DNA of 64,000 nt, from NCBI RefSeq assembly GCF_006716675.1, contig NZ_VFPM01000003.1, positions 186,001 through 250,000 of the forward strand, in the 5' to 3' direction. The stretch is from Humibacillus xanthopallidus (GTDB taxonomy: Bacteria; Actinomycetota; Actinomycetes; Actinomycetales; Dermatophilaceae). Below are positions 16,705 to 25,724 of the stretch, piece after piece (the stretch's first letter is position 1; each line of letters begins with the position of its first letter). The notes under the pieces are model-generated. The model was not told where the DNA came from and made no database searches. It saw nothing but the letters and a program-made list of their open reading frames with translations. Position numbers and translations under genes: made by a program.

Positions 16705-18138
16705 ATGGATCATGACCAGACGAAGGCGCCGGTGCTCGAGACGATCGAGCGCTTCCGTGACATCGGCACCTACACCTTCTCGCTTCCCGGCCACAGGTTC
16801 GGGGCGGGCATCGACGACGGCACCGCGCGGGTGATCTCGCGCGACACTTTCGGCGCCGACGTCATCATGGCCAAGTCATCGGTGGGTGAGGCGGAGGAGC
16901 TCTACGCCGCCGCGGTCGGGGCCCGGCAGGCCGTCTTCACGACGTGCGGCTCTAGCATCTCCATCCACGTGGGGCTGCTCACGATCACGGGCCCGGGCAG
17001 CACCATCCTGGTGGACCGGAACGTGCACAAGTCTGTGGTTGCCTCACTCATCCTGTCCGGGGCCAATCCGGTGTGGCTGCACCCGTCCTGGGACGAGGAG
17101 CGCCAAGTCGCCCACCCCGCCACCTCGACTGAGGTGGAGCGCGCGCTCGAGGAGCATCCCGACACGGAGGCGGTCCTGCTCATCACGCCGACGGAGTACG
17201 GCACCGGGGCCGATGTGGCCGCTGCCGCGAAGCTCTGCCATGCGCGGGGGGTGCCACTCATGGTGGACGAGGCGTGGGGAGGGCACTTCGGCTTCCACCC
17301 GGATCCGCCGACCGCTGCGGTGAAGGCGGGCGCCGACCTCGCCGTCCAGAGCCTGCACAAGGCCGACGGCGGACTGTGCCAGGCGTCGATGATCCTCGTC
17401 GCCGGAGACCTGGTGGACCCCGTCGACCTTCGCCTGCGGCTGGATCTCATCACGACGACGAGTCCCTCGGCACTCATCTACGGTTCCATCGACGGATGGC
17501 GCCGACATCTCGCTCTCGACGGCAAAGAGATCATCGACGGTGCGCTCCGTCGCGCGGCCGAACTGCGCCGGCGGTTGGCGAAGCTCGAGGGACTGCACGT
17601 CGATGACGAGCGCATCCTCGAGACGGAGGGAGTCTCGGAGTGGGATCCGCTGAAGCTCTGCGTCGACGTCAGCGGACTCGGGATCACCGGCTACCTCGCG
17701 AAGAGCTGGTTGCAGGAGCATCGTCGGATCGCCGCCCAGCTCGGCGACTCGCGTCGGGTCGTCTTCTCGCTGACCTATGCCGACGACGACGCGGCCGTGG
17801 ACCGGCTCTTTGCAGCGATGGTGCAGCTCGCGCAGGACCCGCCTGCTTCCGACGCACCCCCACCGCAGATCCCGCCGTTGGAGCAGCTCGAGCTCGAACA
17901 GGTGATGAGCCCCCGGGACGCCTTCTTCGCCGAGACGGACCAGGTACAGGATCCGGTCGGCCGGATCAGTGCGGAGATGGTCAGCCCGTACCCGCCCGGG
18001 GTGCCTACTGTCCTGCCGGGCGAACGGTGGACGGACCCGGTCCTGACCTACCTGCGCGCGGCCAAGGCGGCCGGTGCCACGATCCCGGACGCCTCGGACC
18101 CGGAGCTCACGTCGTTCCGGGTCGTCAAGGAGGGGTGA
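16705..18138 (+). CDS. Orn/Lys/Arg decarboxylase-family PLP enzyme
   Basis: Fold-type I PLP-dependent amino-acid decarboxylase family, 477 aa, the short bacterial form without the N-terminal wing domain. It shows 'YTFSLPGHRFGAGI', the PLP-binding Asp in 'VPLMVDEAWGGHFGF', and the Schiff-base lysine in 'AVQSLHKADGGLCQAS'. The C-terminal domain (~380-477) includes 'PYPPGVPTVLPGERW'. It may decarboxylate arginine, ornithine or lysine to a polyamine precursor. The convergent neighbour is a GntA/YqcI-YcgG-like N-hydroxylase homologue, which raises the possibility that both act on an arginine-derived or amine substrate. Confidence 0.85.
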   Translation: MDHDQTKAPVLETIERFRDIGTYTFSLPGHRFGAGIDDGTARVISRDTFGADVIMAKSSVGEAEELYAAAVGARQAVFTTCGSSISIHVGLLTITGPGSTILVDRNVHKSVVASLILSGANPVWLHPSWDEERQVAHPATSTEVERALEEHPDTEAVLLITPTEYGTGADVAAAAKLCHARGVPLMVDEAWGGHFGFHPDPPTAAVKAGADLAVQSLHKADGGLCQASMILVAGDLVDPVDLRLRLDLITTTSPSALIYGSIDGWRRHLALDGKEIIDGALRRAAELRRRLAKLEGLHVDDERILETEGVSEWDPLKLCVDVSGLGITGYLAKSWLQEHRRIAAQLGDSRRVVFSLTYADDDAAVDRLFAAMVQLAQDPPASDAPPPQIPPLEQLELEQVMSPRDAFFAETDQVQDPVGRISAEMVSPYPPGVPTVLPGERWTDPVLTYLRAAKAAGATIPDASDPELTSFRVVKEG

Positions 18139-18154
18139 GCAAGAGACGGCCGGT

Positions 18155-18934
18155 TCAGCCCTCTGCTCGTCTCCCGTCCGGCTCGGGGGAACGCACGCTG
18201 AGGGGCGGGATCCAGTCCGGACCGTGATACCGGCCTGAGTACTGGCGTGCGTCGCTGGACTCGCCGTGGTCTGCCACCATCGGGTTCACGCTGCCCTGAA
18301 AGTGCTCGTCGCGTGCACGGATCCGCGTCCGCATGCCGTCGTAGCGTCCCTGGTCGCGCAGTTGTTGGAACTGGACGTGGGGGTTGAAGACGACGGTCGG
18401 CAGCGGAGAACGCCGCGCGACGCGGGACGCGGCAGGGTGCAGCCCGACGAGGAAGTACGCGGTGCCTGCGACGCTGAAGGCGAAGTGCGGACTGCCCGGG
18501 TCCGCATCGACCCCTTCGGCCCAGGGCAGCGCATCGTTGTCGTGAAGGCGTTGGAGCAGGCTGAAGAGCGACTCCTCGAACGCGGCCTCATCGCTGTGAG
18601 CCGGAGCCCGGAACGAGACGATGAATGAGCGGAAGATGCCGGGCGTCAGGGCGTGCTCTCCGAAGGCGCGAAGATGCCGCAGCAGCACCACAGTCGTTCC
18701 CGGGTCGTCCATGTCGCGGAGCACGAGATGCGCGACGCCGTGGCGCCGATACACCGACTTGGCTCCCAGACACGGGTATGCAGCGTGCCCGACCATCTCC
18801 TCGAGCGCTCGGTACACCTCGGTGGCAGGCGCGTTCCTGAGGTCAATGGCCGACGCCGCCACGGGGCCCGTGTGCGCTGCTGCCGCGAGGTGCGCCCCGT
18901 CCGGAGCGGTGCCCGGTGCGTCGTGCTCTTCCAT
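18155..18934 (-). CDS. YqcI/YcgG (GntA-like) family protein
   Basis: Protein of 259 aa with the YqcI/YcgG family pattern: 'YPCLGAKSVYRR', a long central region, 'FAFSVAGTAYFLVGLHPAAS' and 'VVFNPHVQFQQLRDQGRYD'. This family includes GntA, a heme-dependent N-hydroxylase of the guanitoxin pathway; activity here is inferred from family only. ATG 18934 is chosen because a good GAGGAG ribosome site precedes it; upstream in-frame codons are low-complexity. It is convergent with the Orn/Lys/Arg decarboxylase and divergent from the GT2 at 19068, and a stress-sigma promoter lies upstream. Confidence 0.75.
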   Translation of the reverse strand: MEEHDAPGTAPDGAHLAAAAHTGPVAASAIDLRNAPATEVYRALEEMVGHAAYPCLGAKSVYRRHGVAHLVLRDMDDPGTTVVLLRHLRAFGEHALTPGIFRSFIVSFRAPAHSDEAAFEESLFSLLQRLHDNDALPWAEGVDADPGSPHFAFSVAGTAYFLVGLHPAASRVARRSPLPTVVFNPHVQFQQLRDQGRYDGMRTRIRARDEHFQGSVNPMVADHGESSDARQYSGRYHGPDWIPPLSVRSPEPDGRRAEG

Positions 18935-18971
18935 TGTGGCTCCTCTCGGGGTGAGCGTTCCTGCGCATCCA

Positions 18972-18996
18972 CTACCCCGAGCGCCGTCGGCGAGAC
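18972..18996 (-). promoter_or_regulatory. SigB/SigF-type promoter for the GntA-like gene
   Basis: On the minus strand GTCTC (18996-18992), 14 bases, then GGGTAG (18977-18972). Start codon 18934 is about 37 bases further on with a normal ribosome site. Same spacing as the other promoters of this type in the window. Confidence 0.55.
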
Positions 18997-19033
18997 GGGG
19001 CCGGGCGATCAGGACGGGGCATGTGCCGCAACT

Positions 19034-19058
19034 GTTTCGGCGGCGGCTGCTCGGGTAC
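19034..19058 (+). promoter_or_regulatory. SigB/SigF-type promoter, leaderless GT2
   Basis: GTTTC (19034-19038), 14-base spacer, GGGTAC (19053-19058), then nine bases to GTG 19068. The sequence around both boxes (GTTTCGGC ... CGGGTACCG) matches the P450 promoter at 22990. The geometry implies transcription starting at or next to the GTG. Confidence 0.65.
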
Positions 19059-19067
19059 CGCGACGCC

Positions 19068-20135
19068 GTGGTGAGTGGTCCAGAGGCGCAGGTGAAATGC
19101 GTCGACGTCGAGGTCGTCATCCCGGTGCGCTGGGATGGCGACGACGTGGAGCACCTGCGGCGCACGTCCGATATGGGCGCCTACCTCGAGCGTCTCCTGT
19201 CGTGCGCGCAGGCCGTGACGGTCGTCGACGGCAGCCCGCCTCGGCACGCTCGCCGCCATCGCGAGGCGTGGCCCGGTGACGTCCGCATGCTTCGCCCGGA
19301 GGTCGACGCCTGCCGCTCCGGGGCCCAGATCACGTCAACTGATGACTCCTCCCCGGCCGTGAACGGCAAGGTGGTCGGTGCCATGACAGGCATTCGTCGG
19401 GCGCGCTGCGAGCGGGTCGTGCTCGCCGACGACGACGTGCGGCTGGGCCCAGGTGAGCTCCGGTCGCTCGTCGACCGGCTCGAGGACAGCGACCTCGTCA
19501 AGCCGGTCAACGTCTTCGAGAGCTGGCCGTGGCATGCCTGGTGGGACGGCGGTCGCACGTTGCTCAACGCGGCGGCGGTCCACGACTGGCCCGGTGTCTT
19601 CGCTCTGCGCCGATCCGCCGTCCTCGCTGCTGGAGGCTGGAGCCCGCACGTGCTCTTCGAGAACCTCGAGCTGTGGCGGACACTGCAGGCCAGAGGATTC
19701 CGCACGACGGTCGCCCCTGACATCGTGGTGGTGCGAGTGCCGCCGTCGAGCTCGGACTTCTGGTCACAGCGGGTGCGTCAAGCTTATGACGATCTCGCAC
19801 AGCCCGGCAGACTGGCTGCGGAGCTGGCAATCCTCCCGATGCTGCTCATCGCGGCACGCCGTAGGCGAGGGGTCGGGGGGCTGCTGCTGGCCGCGACTGT
19901 CGGCGTGGCCGAGATCGGGCGCCGGCGCATCGGCGCCGGCCTCGTGCCACCCCTCGTCTCCCTCGCCGCACCGGTCTGGCTGCTGGAGCGCGGCATCTGC
20001 GTGTGGCTGGCCCTCGGCGCACGAGCCCGTGGTGGGGTGCGCTACCGCGGCTCCCGCCTGCGCACCGCCGCGCACTCGCGGCGTCAGCTGGCATCCGGGA
20101 CCGCATCGACCAGTTGTCCGAGGAGGACCGCATGA
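19068..20135 (+). CDS. Glycosyltransferase family 2, membrane-associated
   Basis: GT-A type glycosyltransferase of about 355 aa. N-terminal strand '[19 protein letters not shown]', acidic motif '[15 protein letters not shown]', and the C-terminal '[13 protein letters not shown]' onward contains two or three hydrophobic segments likely to anchor it. GTG 19068 is preferred over GTG 19071 or 19092 because it is nine bases past the -10 box, as in other genes here; no ribosome site is visible. Its stop overlaps the ctaD start (ATGA). It may act on lipid-linked or surface sugars, but acceptor and donor are unknown. Confidence 0.72.
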   Translation: MVSGPEAQVKCVDVEVVIPVRWDGDDVEHLRRTSDMGAYLERLLSCAQAVTVVDGSPPRHARRHREAWPGDVRMLRPEVDACRSGAQITSTDDSSPAVNGKVVGAMTGIRRARCERVVLADDDVRLGPGELRSLVDRLEDSDLVKPVNVFESWPWHAWWDGGRTLLNAAAVHDWPGVFALRRSAVLAAGGWSPHVLFENLELWRTLQARGFRTTVAPDIVVVRVPPSSSDFWSQRVRQAYDDLAQPGRLAAELAILPMLLIAARRRRGVGGLLLAATVGVAEIGRRRIGAGLVPPLVSLAAPVWLLERGICVWLALGARARGGVRYRGSRLRTAAHSRRQLASGTASTSCPRRTA

Positions 20136-21869
20136 CCAGTACCACGCGACCGGCGACGGACCGCTACACCCACCAAGGCCGCCAAGGGGCACCCGAGGGC
20201 GGGCCGGTCGTGGCAACTCGACGACCGCTGCGTCTTGTCGGCATCGTCACGACGACCGATCACAAAGTGATCGGCAACCTCTACCTCGTCACGTCCTTCG
20301 GTTTCTTCCTCATCGGTGGGATCCTCGCGATGCTCATCAGGGCCGAGCTGTTCGCGCCCGGGCTGCAGATCGTCGACAATCCGAACCAGTACAACGCGAT
20401 GTTCACCATGCACGGAACGATCATGCTGTTGCTCTTCGCGACTCCGCTCTTCGCCGGCTTTGCCAAGGCGATCATGCCGTTGCAGATCGGCGCGCCGGAC
20501 GTCTCCTTCCCGCGCCTCAACATGTTCGCCTACTGGCTTTATCTCTTCGGCGGCCTCATCGTCGTCTCGGGCTACCTCAGTCCTGAGGGGCCGGCGACCT
20601 TCGGCTGGTACGCGTACGCGCCGTTGTCTGACGTGAGATACAGCCCTGAGGTAGGGGGGGACCTGTGGGTCTTCGGGCTGCTTCTTACGGGCTTCGGCAC
20701 GATTCTCGGCGCCGTCAACTTCATCACGACGATCATCTGCATGCGGGCGCCGGGTCTGACGATGTTCCGGATGCCACTCTTCACATGGTCCGTTCTCGTC
20801 ACGTCTCTACTCGTGCTCATCGCCTTCCCGGTTCTTGCGTCCGCACTCTTCGCCCTCGGGGTCGACCGCATCGCAGGGGGCCGGATCTTCGAACCGGAGA
20901 AACGGCGGGGCGATGCTGTGGCAGCACCTCTTCTGGTTCTTCGGCCACCCCGAGGTATACGTCATCGCACTGCCCTTCTTCGGCATCATCAGCGAGGTCG
21001 TCCCGGTCTTCTCGCGCAAACCGCTCTTCGGTTACAAGTCCATGGTCATGGCGCTCATCGCCATAGCCGCCCTGTCTGCGAGCGTCTGGGCGCATCACAT
21101 GTTCGCGACCGGCTTCGTCCTGCTGCCGTTCTTCGCGGTCATGACGATGCTCATCGCCGTGCCGACCGGCATCAAGTTCTTCAACTGGATCGGCACGATG
21201 TGGCGCGGCTCGGTGGCCATGGAGCCACCCATGCTCTGGGCCATGGGCTTCCTCGTGACCTTCCTGTTCGGCGGCCTGACGGGGATCATCCTCTCGAGCC
21301 CGGCTCTCGACTTCCACATGAACGACAACTACTTCGTCGTGGCGCACTTCCACTACACCGTCTTCGGCACGGTTGTCTTCGCGATGTTCGCCGGATTCTT
21401 CTTCTGGTGGCCGAAGTTCACGGGCCGCATGCTGGATCCGCTTCTCGGCAAGATCCAGTTCTGGATGCTTTTCATCGGCTTCCACACCACCTTCCTCATC
21501 CAGCACTGGCTGGGTGTCCAGGGCATGGCTCGCCGCTACGCCGACTACCTGCCCGCCGAAGGGTTCCAATGGGCAAATGACGTGTCCAGCCTCGGCGCCT
21601 TCCTGCTCGGTGCCTCGACGATTCCGTTCGTGTGGAACGTGTGGAAGACCGCACGCCGGGGGGTGCCCGTGCAGACTGACGACCCGTGGGGTTACGGCAT
21701 GTCCCTCGAGTGGGCAACGTCGTGCCCGCCACCGCGCCACAACTTCCGCTCACTGCCTCGGATCCAGTCTGAGCGTCCTGCGTTCGACCTCCACCATCCC
21801 GAGGCGGCTACGTCCCGGACCGTGCGAGCGCAGCCCCCCGTCGGAGTGGACGTCACGGGCGACCGATGA
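20132..21869 (+). pseudogene. ctaD: Cytochrome c oxidase subunit I, one-base frameshift
   Basis: Heme-copper oxidase catalytic subunit of about 578 codons once one base is removed. The first frame (20132 to ~20900) has '[20 protein letters not shown]' with a heme ligand. The second frame (from ~20903) has '[20 protein letters not shown]' and '[10 protein letters not shown]' (CuB ligands), then '[14 protein letters not shown]' (heme ligands). The frames join at AAA 20900-20902: with one A fewer, the reading becomes Glu-Asn-Gly-Gly-Ala, as the family expects. All ligands survive in the two pieces. Either a real inactivating insertion or a sequencing error. No other oxidase subunits are nearby, so it may be an extra copy. 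Confidence 0.85.
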
Positions 21870-22954
21870 GCACGGTGGTTGTCACAGGAGCGACCGGCAA
21901 TCTCGGCAGCGCTGTGGTCTCGCTGCTCCTGAACCGTGATCATGAGGTCGTGGGGCTCGCCCGCCGCACCCGCACTCAGGGCGGAGCCGTCCCACGCTCT
22001 TGGGCACACGGGCGCGTGAAGTGGGTCGATGTCGATCTCACCGACCGAGGCGGCGCGCACGCCCTTCGGGATCTCGTGTCGGGGGCCGACGCCCTCATCC
22101 ACCTCGCGTGGGCATTCCACCCGATGCGCCGACGGGAGTACCTGCGCCAGGCCTGCGTCGGAGTGCTGGACCGCGTCTCCCGCATCGTCCTCGACCACAG
22201 CGAAGCCCAGTTGGTCCACGTGTCCTCGGTGGCCGCATACTCACCTCGGCAAACCCGGGACCTTGTCGACGAGACATGGCCGCGAGAAGGCATCCCGGGC
22301 GCGACCTACAGCGAGCTCAAGGTGCAGGCCGAGCGCGTCCTGACGGCCCACGCGGGCGGGGTCGGTGCCGCAGCGCGAGTGGCGGTCGTCCGGCCCTGCC
22401 TCGTGGGTCAGTATGCCGCCGGCGGCCCCATGCTCAGATGTGGCGTTCCAGCATGGATACCCAGTCGGACCCTCCAGCACCTGCCGCTCGTTCCCGTCGA
22501 CGACGACTTCGGGCTGCAGTTCATCCATGCTGACGACGTCGCGGAAGCACTCGTACGCATCGTCGAGCAGAGGGCGAGCGGCTCCTTCAACGTCGCAGGT
22601 GAGGGCCTGGTGACCGGCAATGACATCGCGCTTGCCCTCGGAGCGCGCCCGGTCGAGCTGCGCCAGACGGTCGTGAGGTCGGCGCTTGCGGCGGCCTGGC
22701 ACGCGCATCTCCAGCCACTCGACCCTAGTTGGGTGGACATGGCCCTGCAGGCGCCATGGGTGGACAGCGTGCGAGCCAGGTCGGTGCTGGGCTGGCGGCC
22801 GGTGCACTCGGGCCGAGACGTGCTCCATGAGCTGGTTCGCGGTATGGCGGACGGAGCTGGCGGGGGCTCGTCCGCACTGCGACCCAGGACGGTCGTAGAC
22901 GGCACGCGCAATGCCCTTCTGCGTGGTCCCGTGGCCCGTCGCGTCCTCACCTGA
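21866..22954 (+). CDS. NAD-dependent epimerase/dehydratase family protein
   Basis: Extended SDR-like protein, 362 aa. It opens '[20 protein letters not shown]', the GxxGxxG cofactor motif, and contains '[20 protein letters not shown]', '[12 protein letters not shown]' and '[16 protein letters not shown]' where the YxxxK motif is replaced by YSELK, which still fits. The C-terminal half binds an unknown substrate. ATG 21866 overlaps the ctaD stop by four bases, so it is translationally coupled to ctaD. No sugar-specific motif is visible. Confidence 0.72.
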   Translation: MSTVVVTGATGNLGSAVVSLLLNRDHEVVGLARRTRTQGGAVPRSWAHGRVKWVDVDLTDRGGAHALRDLVSGADALIHLAWAFHPMRRREYLRQACVGVLDRVSRIVLDHSEAQLVHVSSVAAYSPRQTRDLVDETWPREGIPGATYSELKVQAERVLTAHAGGVGAAARVAVVRPCLVGQYAAGGPMLRCGVPAWIPSRTLQHLPLVPVDDDFGLQFIHADDVAEALVRIVEQRASGSFNVAGEGLVTGNDIALALGARPVELRQTVVRSALAAAWHAHLQPLDPSWVDMALQAPWVDSVRARSVLGWRPVHSGRDVLHELVRGMADGAGGGSSALRPRTVVDGTRNALLRGPVARRVLT

Positions 22955-22989
22955 CCCAGCCATCTCGGACGCGGAAACCGTTGAGCGCC

Positions 22990-23014
22990 GTTTCGGCAGA
23001 GGGCGATCGGGTAC
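22990..23014 (+). promoter_or_regulatory. SigB/SigF-type promoter, leaderless P450
   Basis: GTTTC (22990-22994), 14-base spacer, GGGTAC (23009-23014), then exactly nine bases to ATG 23024. No separate ribosome site is visible. Confidence 0.68.
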
Positions 23015-23023
23015 CGAGGCGCC

Positions 23024-24367
23024 ATGCAATTCGACCAGACGATCGATCTCATGCGTCGCGGCTACCTCTTCACCGCGTGGGCCCGACGAAGAAAAGGCCG
23101 GCGCGCAGGGCCTCGTGATCGATACTCCACCACGGTCCGGCTCATGGGGCGTCGTGCCACCGTCGTCGGCGGAGCTGCCGGCGTGCGGCTCTTCTACGAC
23201 CAGTCCATCATGAAACGGGCCGGGGCGATGCCGCCCGCCATCGCGCTGCCGCTCTTCGGACGCGGGGCCGTTCACAGCCTCGACGGTGATGCCCACAGGC
23301 AGAGAAAGTCGCTGTTCGTATCCCTCTTGATGGACGAAGGACGCGTCGCTTCACTGCTCCATCTCGCCGATGACCTCCTCGCTGACGAGCTGGAGCAGTG
23401 GCAGCTCGCCGGCCGGGGAGTTGTCTACCCCACCGCGACCCGCGTCTACGGTCGAGCGGTGATCCGCTGGGCCGGCATCAACGTGTCGCCGGACGACGAG
23501 GTCCGAAGGGCCGAGGACATGGCGACGATCGTCGAGGACTTCGCGACCCCCGGATGGCCCTACGCTCGCGCGTGGCGGGCTCGCATTGCCTGTGACCGGT
23601 GGGCCACTCAGCTGGTTCGGGAGGTCCGGGACGGACGCCGGTTCGCTCCCCAAGGGTCCGTGCTCGAACGCATCAGCCTTCACCGCGGTACGAACGACGC
23701 CCTCCTCGACCCCCGCACCGCGGGCGTCGAGTTGCTCAACGTCCTGCGCCCGACCGTCGCGGTGGCCCGCTTCGCATCGTTCGCGGCAATCGCACTTCAG
23801 CTCCACGAGGACTGGCGCGCTAGCCTCGCCACCGAGGCCGGCGAGCGCCTTACTGTCGTCGGGGGACCCCTGGCGGTCGCCTTCGCCCAGGAGATACGAC
23901 GGCTGTATCCCTTCGTCCCGGCGCTTGCGGCCATCACCACCCGCGACACAGAATTCGAGGGCTGTTACATCCCTGCCGGTAGGCGTGTCCTGCTCGACGT
24001 CATGGCCACCGACCATGACCCGTCCGAATGGCCCCAACCCAACACCTTCGATCCCTCTCGTTTCCTCGGTACCGGGGCCGAGTGGGACGACAGCTTCGTT
24101 CCTCAGGGCGGTGGGCGGCCGGAGAGCGGGCACCGCTGTCCTGGTGAGATGGTGTCGGTGGGTCTCCTGGCCCTCACGTGCGCGCGCCTTGCTCATGAAG
24201 GTGTCGCCCTTGTCGCCGGTCAAGATGCAGGCTGGAGCTGGACGCACGTGCCAGCACGGCCGCGGTCGGGAGCGGTCATGACTGCCCCGAGGTCGCGACC
24301 TTCCGGTGGAGGGTCTCAGCGGGCAGTGGCGAGGGAGTCTGAGTCGGCGAGCGGTGGCTCAATCTGA
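23024..24367 (+). CDS. Cytochrome P450, CYP152-like peroxygenase
   Basis: Heme-thiolate enzyme, 447 aa. The Cys ligand is residue 372 in 'GGGRPESGHRCPGE', the form seen in the CYP152 fatty-acid peroxygenases, and residues 242-243 are the Arg-Pro pair in 'LNVLRPTVAVARF' that binds the fatty-acid carboxylate in P450-BSbeta and replaces the usual acid-alcohol pair. 'HSLDGDAHRQRKSLFVSLL' is the family's C-helix. It would use hydrogen peroxide to hydroxylate or decarboxylate fatty acids without a redox partner. No ferredoxin gene is nearby, consistent with this. It has a stress-sigma promoter and is followed by a convergent AraC regulator. Confidence 0.88.
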   Translation: MQFDQTIDLMRRGYLFTAWARRRKGRRAGPRDRYSTTVRLMGRRATVVGGAAGVRLFYDQSIMKRAGAMPPAIALPLFGRGAVHSLDGDAHRQRKSLFVSLLMDEGRVASLLHLADDLLADELEQWQLAGRGVVYPTATRVYGRAVIRWAGINVSPDDEVRRAEDMATIVEDFATPGWPYARAWRARIACDRWATQLVREVRDGRRFAPQGSVLERISLHRGTNDALLDPRTAGVELLNVLRPTVAVARFASFAAIALQLHEDWRASLATEAGERLTVVGGPLAVAFAQEIRRLYPFVPALAAITTRDTEFEGCYIPAGRRVLLDVMATDHDPSEWPQPNTFDPSRFLGTGAEWDDSFVPQGGGRPESGHRCPGEMVSVGLLALTCARLAHEGVALVAGQDAGWSWTHVPARPRSGAVMTAPRSRPSGGGSQRAVARESESASGGSI

Positions 24368-24384
24368 GCCAGGTCGACAGCAGG

Positions 24385-24852
24385 TCAGTCGGCACTCTCT
24401 CGGCTGGCCGTCAAGGTCTCGTGCGGTGCCTCGCCGAATCGTTCGAGGTAGGCGGCTGCGAACCGACCCGGGTGGTAGAAGCCCCATCGCATCGCAGTCT
24501 CGGTGACCGTCAGGGCCCTGTCAGGATCCCCGAGCGAGAGCTCGCGAGCAGCCCTGTCGAGCCGAACCCCTCGCAGGTACTCCATCGGGGTCGTGCCAAG
24601 CATCCTCCGGAAGGCGTACTGCAGCCCTCTGGGCGTCACGCCCGCCGCCTCTGCGACGTCGGTTAGTGACAGTGGTTGGGCACAGTGGTTCTCGATGAAG
24701 TCCAGAGCCCGAACCATGGTGTCGGACTCCACGCCGCGGCCCCGGTTCACGTCCGTCTCGTTGGCATGCTCGCTGGCCGACGTCTGGCACTCGTGTGCCG
24801 TGGACACCAGGTCCCGTCGGGGTTGACACGTGATTGGGCTTGGGTTCTTCAT
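24385..24852 (-). CDS. AraC-family transcriptional regulator, small
   Basis: DNA-binding regulator of about 155 aa consisting mainly of the C-terminal double helix-turn-helix: 'PLSLTDVAEAAGVTPRGLQY' for the first, then 'TVTETAMRWGFYHPGRFAAA' and 'YLERFGEAPHETL' for the second. There is no effector-binding domain, so it resembles stand-alone AraC HTH proteins. ATG 24852 is chosen; the frame runs on to 25002 with low-complexity Arg-rich codons that look non-coding. It is convergent with the P450 and may regulate it or genes to the right; the target is unknown. Confidence 0.78.
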   Translation of the reverse strand: MKNPSPITCQPRRDLVSTAHECQTSASEHANETDVNRGRGVESDTMVRALDFIENHCAQPLSLTDVAEAAGVTPRGLQYAFRRMLGTTPMEYLRGVRLDRAARELSLGDPDRALTVTETAMRWGFYHPGRFAAAYLERFGEAPHETLTASRESAD

Positions 24853-25071
24853 GACAAATCCGTTCGCGCCACCCGAGTCGGCTGATGGCCACCAGAGAGG
24901 GAGACAGGGCCGCCGGGGTCTGACGTCCTGTCGTCGCGGTGTGTGTACCCCTTTCCGAAGCTTGCTGACGGCGGCGCGGCCGCCACGTGGGCGAATCCGC
25001 ATCTCGCGGGGTGTCGTGTCGCTTTGCCGCCACGTTGCTCGTCGCCTAGGGTCGTCTGGAGCGCGTCGTGA

Positions 25072-25686
25072 ATGCGCTCATCCACTCGAAGGCCGCCCTG
25101 TGTCCGCGGTCCTGACTCCGCCTCCGTGAGAGGTGTGCCCAGGATCGGAGACATCCATGTTCGAGCGAACCCCGTGACGGGTGATGATCGGGCCGCTGAT
25201 GGCGCTGTGGCGCCCGGCGGACGCGATCGCGCACCTCAAGTCACAATCTCGCTTTCAGGGCACGCGTCGCTCGCTGTCGCCGACGGGGCCCTGGAGGCAG
25301 TCGACCGCCTGCTTGCCGAGCTCGAGGAGCCACAGCCTCAGGTCGACCCCCAGATGGGTTGGTCCGAGGCAGATGACGCACTTCGGGAGTCACGAGATGC
25401 GGTCGCGCGTGCGTTGGCGGTCGTGGACGGAGCCGCGCCGCCGGTGCTCAGGCTCGTGGACCGCGCCGTCTTCCTGCGCCGCGAGCGCGACCATCTCCGC
25501 GTGGCCCTCATGACCAACAGGGTCATCGCTGCGGCGGTCGGGATTCTGATGGCACTGAGGCAACTGACCTACGACGAGGCGTATGCGCTTCTCCTCGACT
25601 GCAGCCAGACGCGCAACCGCAAACTTCGAGAAGTGGCAGCGGACGTCCTCGAGACCGGTGCTTTACCGAACGGCAAGGGTCACTAG
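25072..25686 (+). CDS. ANTAR-domain protein
   Basis: Putative RNA-binding antiterminator. The C-terminal ~55 residues form an ANTAR domain ('NRVIAAAVGILMALRQLTYD' followed by a helical segment ending 'KLREVAADVLETG'). The middle (~60-140) is a helical region without a clear GAF signature. The start is uncertain: ATG 25072 gives 204 aa, GTG 25174 gives 170 aa, and the first ~35 residues look non-conserved. It lies just upstream of a second ANTAR gene in the same direction. Confidence 0.7.
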   Translation: MRSSTRRPPCVRGPDSASVRGVPRIGDIHVRANPVTGDDRAADGAVAPGGRDRAPQVTISLSGHASLAVADGALEAVDRLLAELEEPQPQVDPQMGWSEADDALRESRDAVARALAVVDGAAPPVLRLVDRAVFLRRERDHLRVALMTNRVIAAAVGILMALRQLTYDEAYALLLDCSQTRNRKLREVAADVLETGALPNGKGH

Positions 25687-25690
25687 GCAC

Positions 25691-25715
25691 GTCTCGGGCC
25701 GGCGAGCCGGGGTAC
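25691..25715 (+). promoter_or_regulatory. SigB/SigF-type promoter before GAF-ANTAR gene
   Basis: GTCTC (25691-25695), 14-base spacer, GGGTAC (25710-25715), then nine bases to ATG 25725. Confidence 0.6.
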
Positions 25716-25724
25716 AAGGTCGGG

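Noticed and set aside
20880..20910. Programmed frameshift in ctaD
   Set aside because: Only three A residues, no slippery heptamer or pseudoknot apparent; mutation or sequencing error is more likely.
24920..24975. GGGTAC on the minus strand upstream of the AraC gene as a stress promoter
   Set aside because: No GTTTC-like box at the 14-base position, and the distance to the start does not match.
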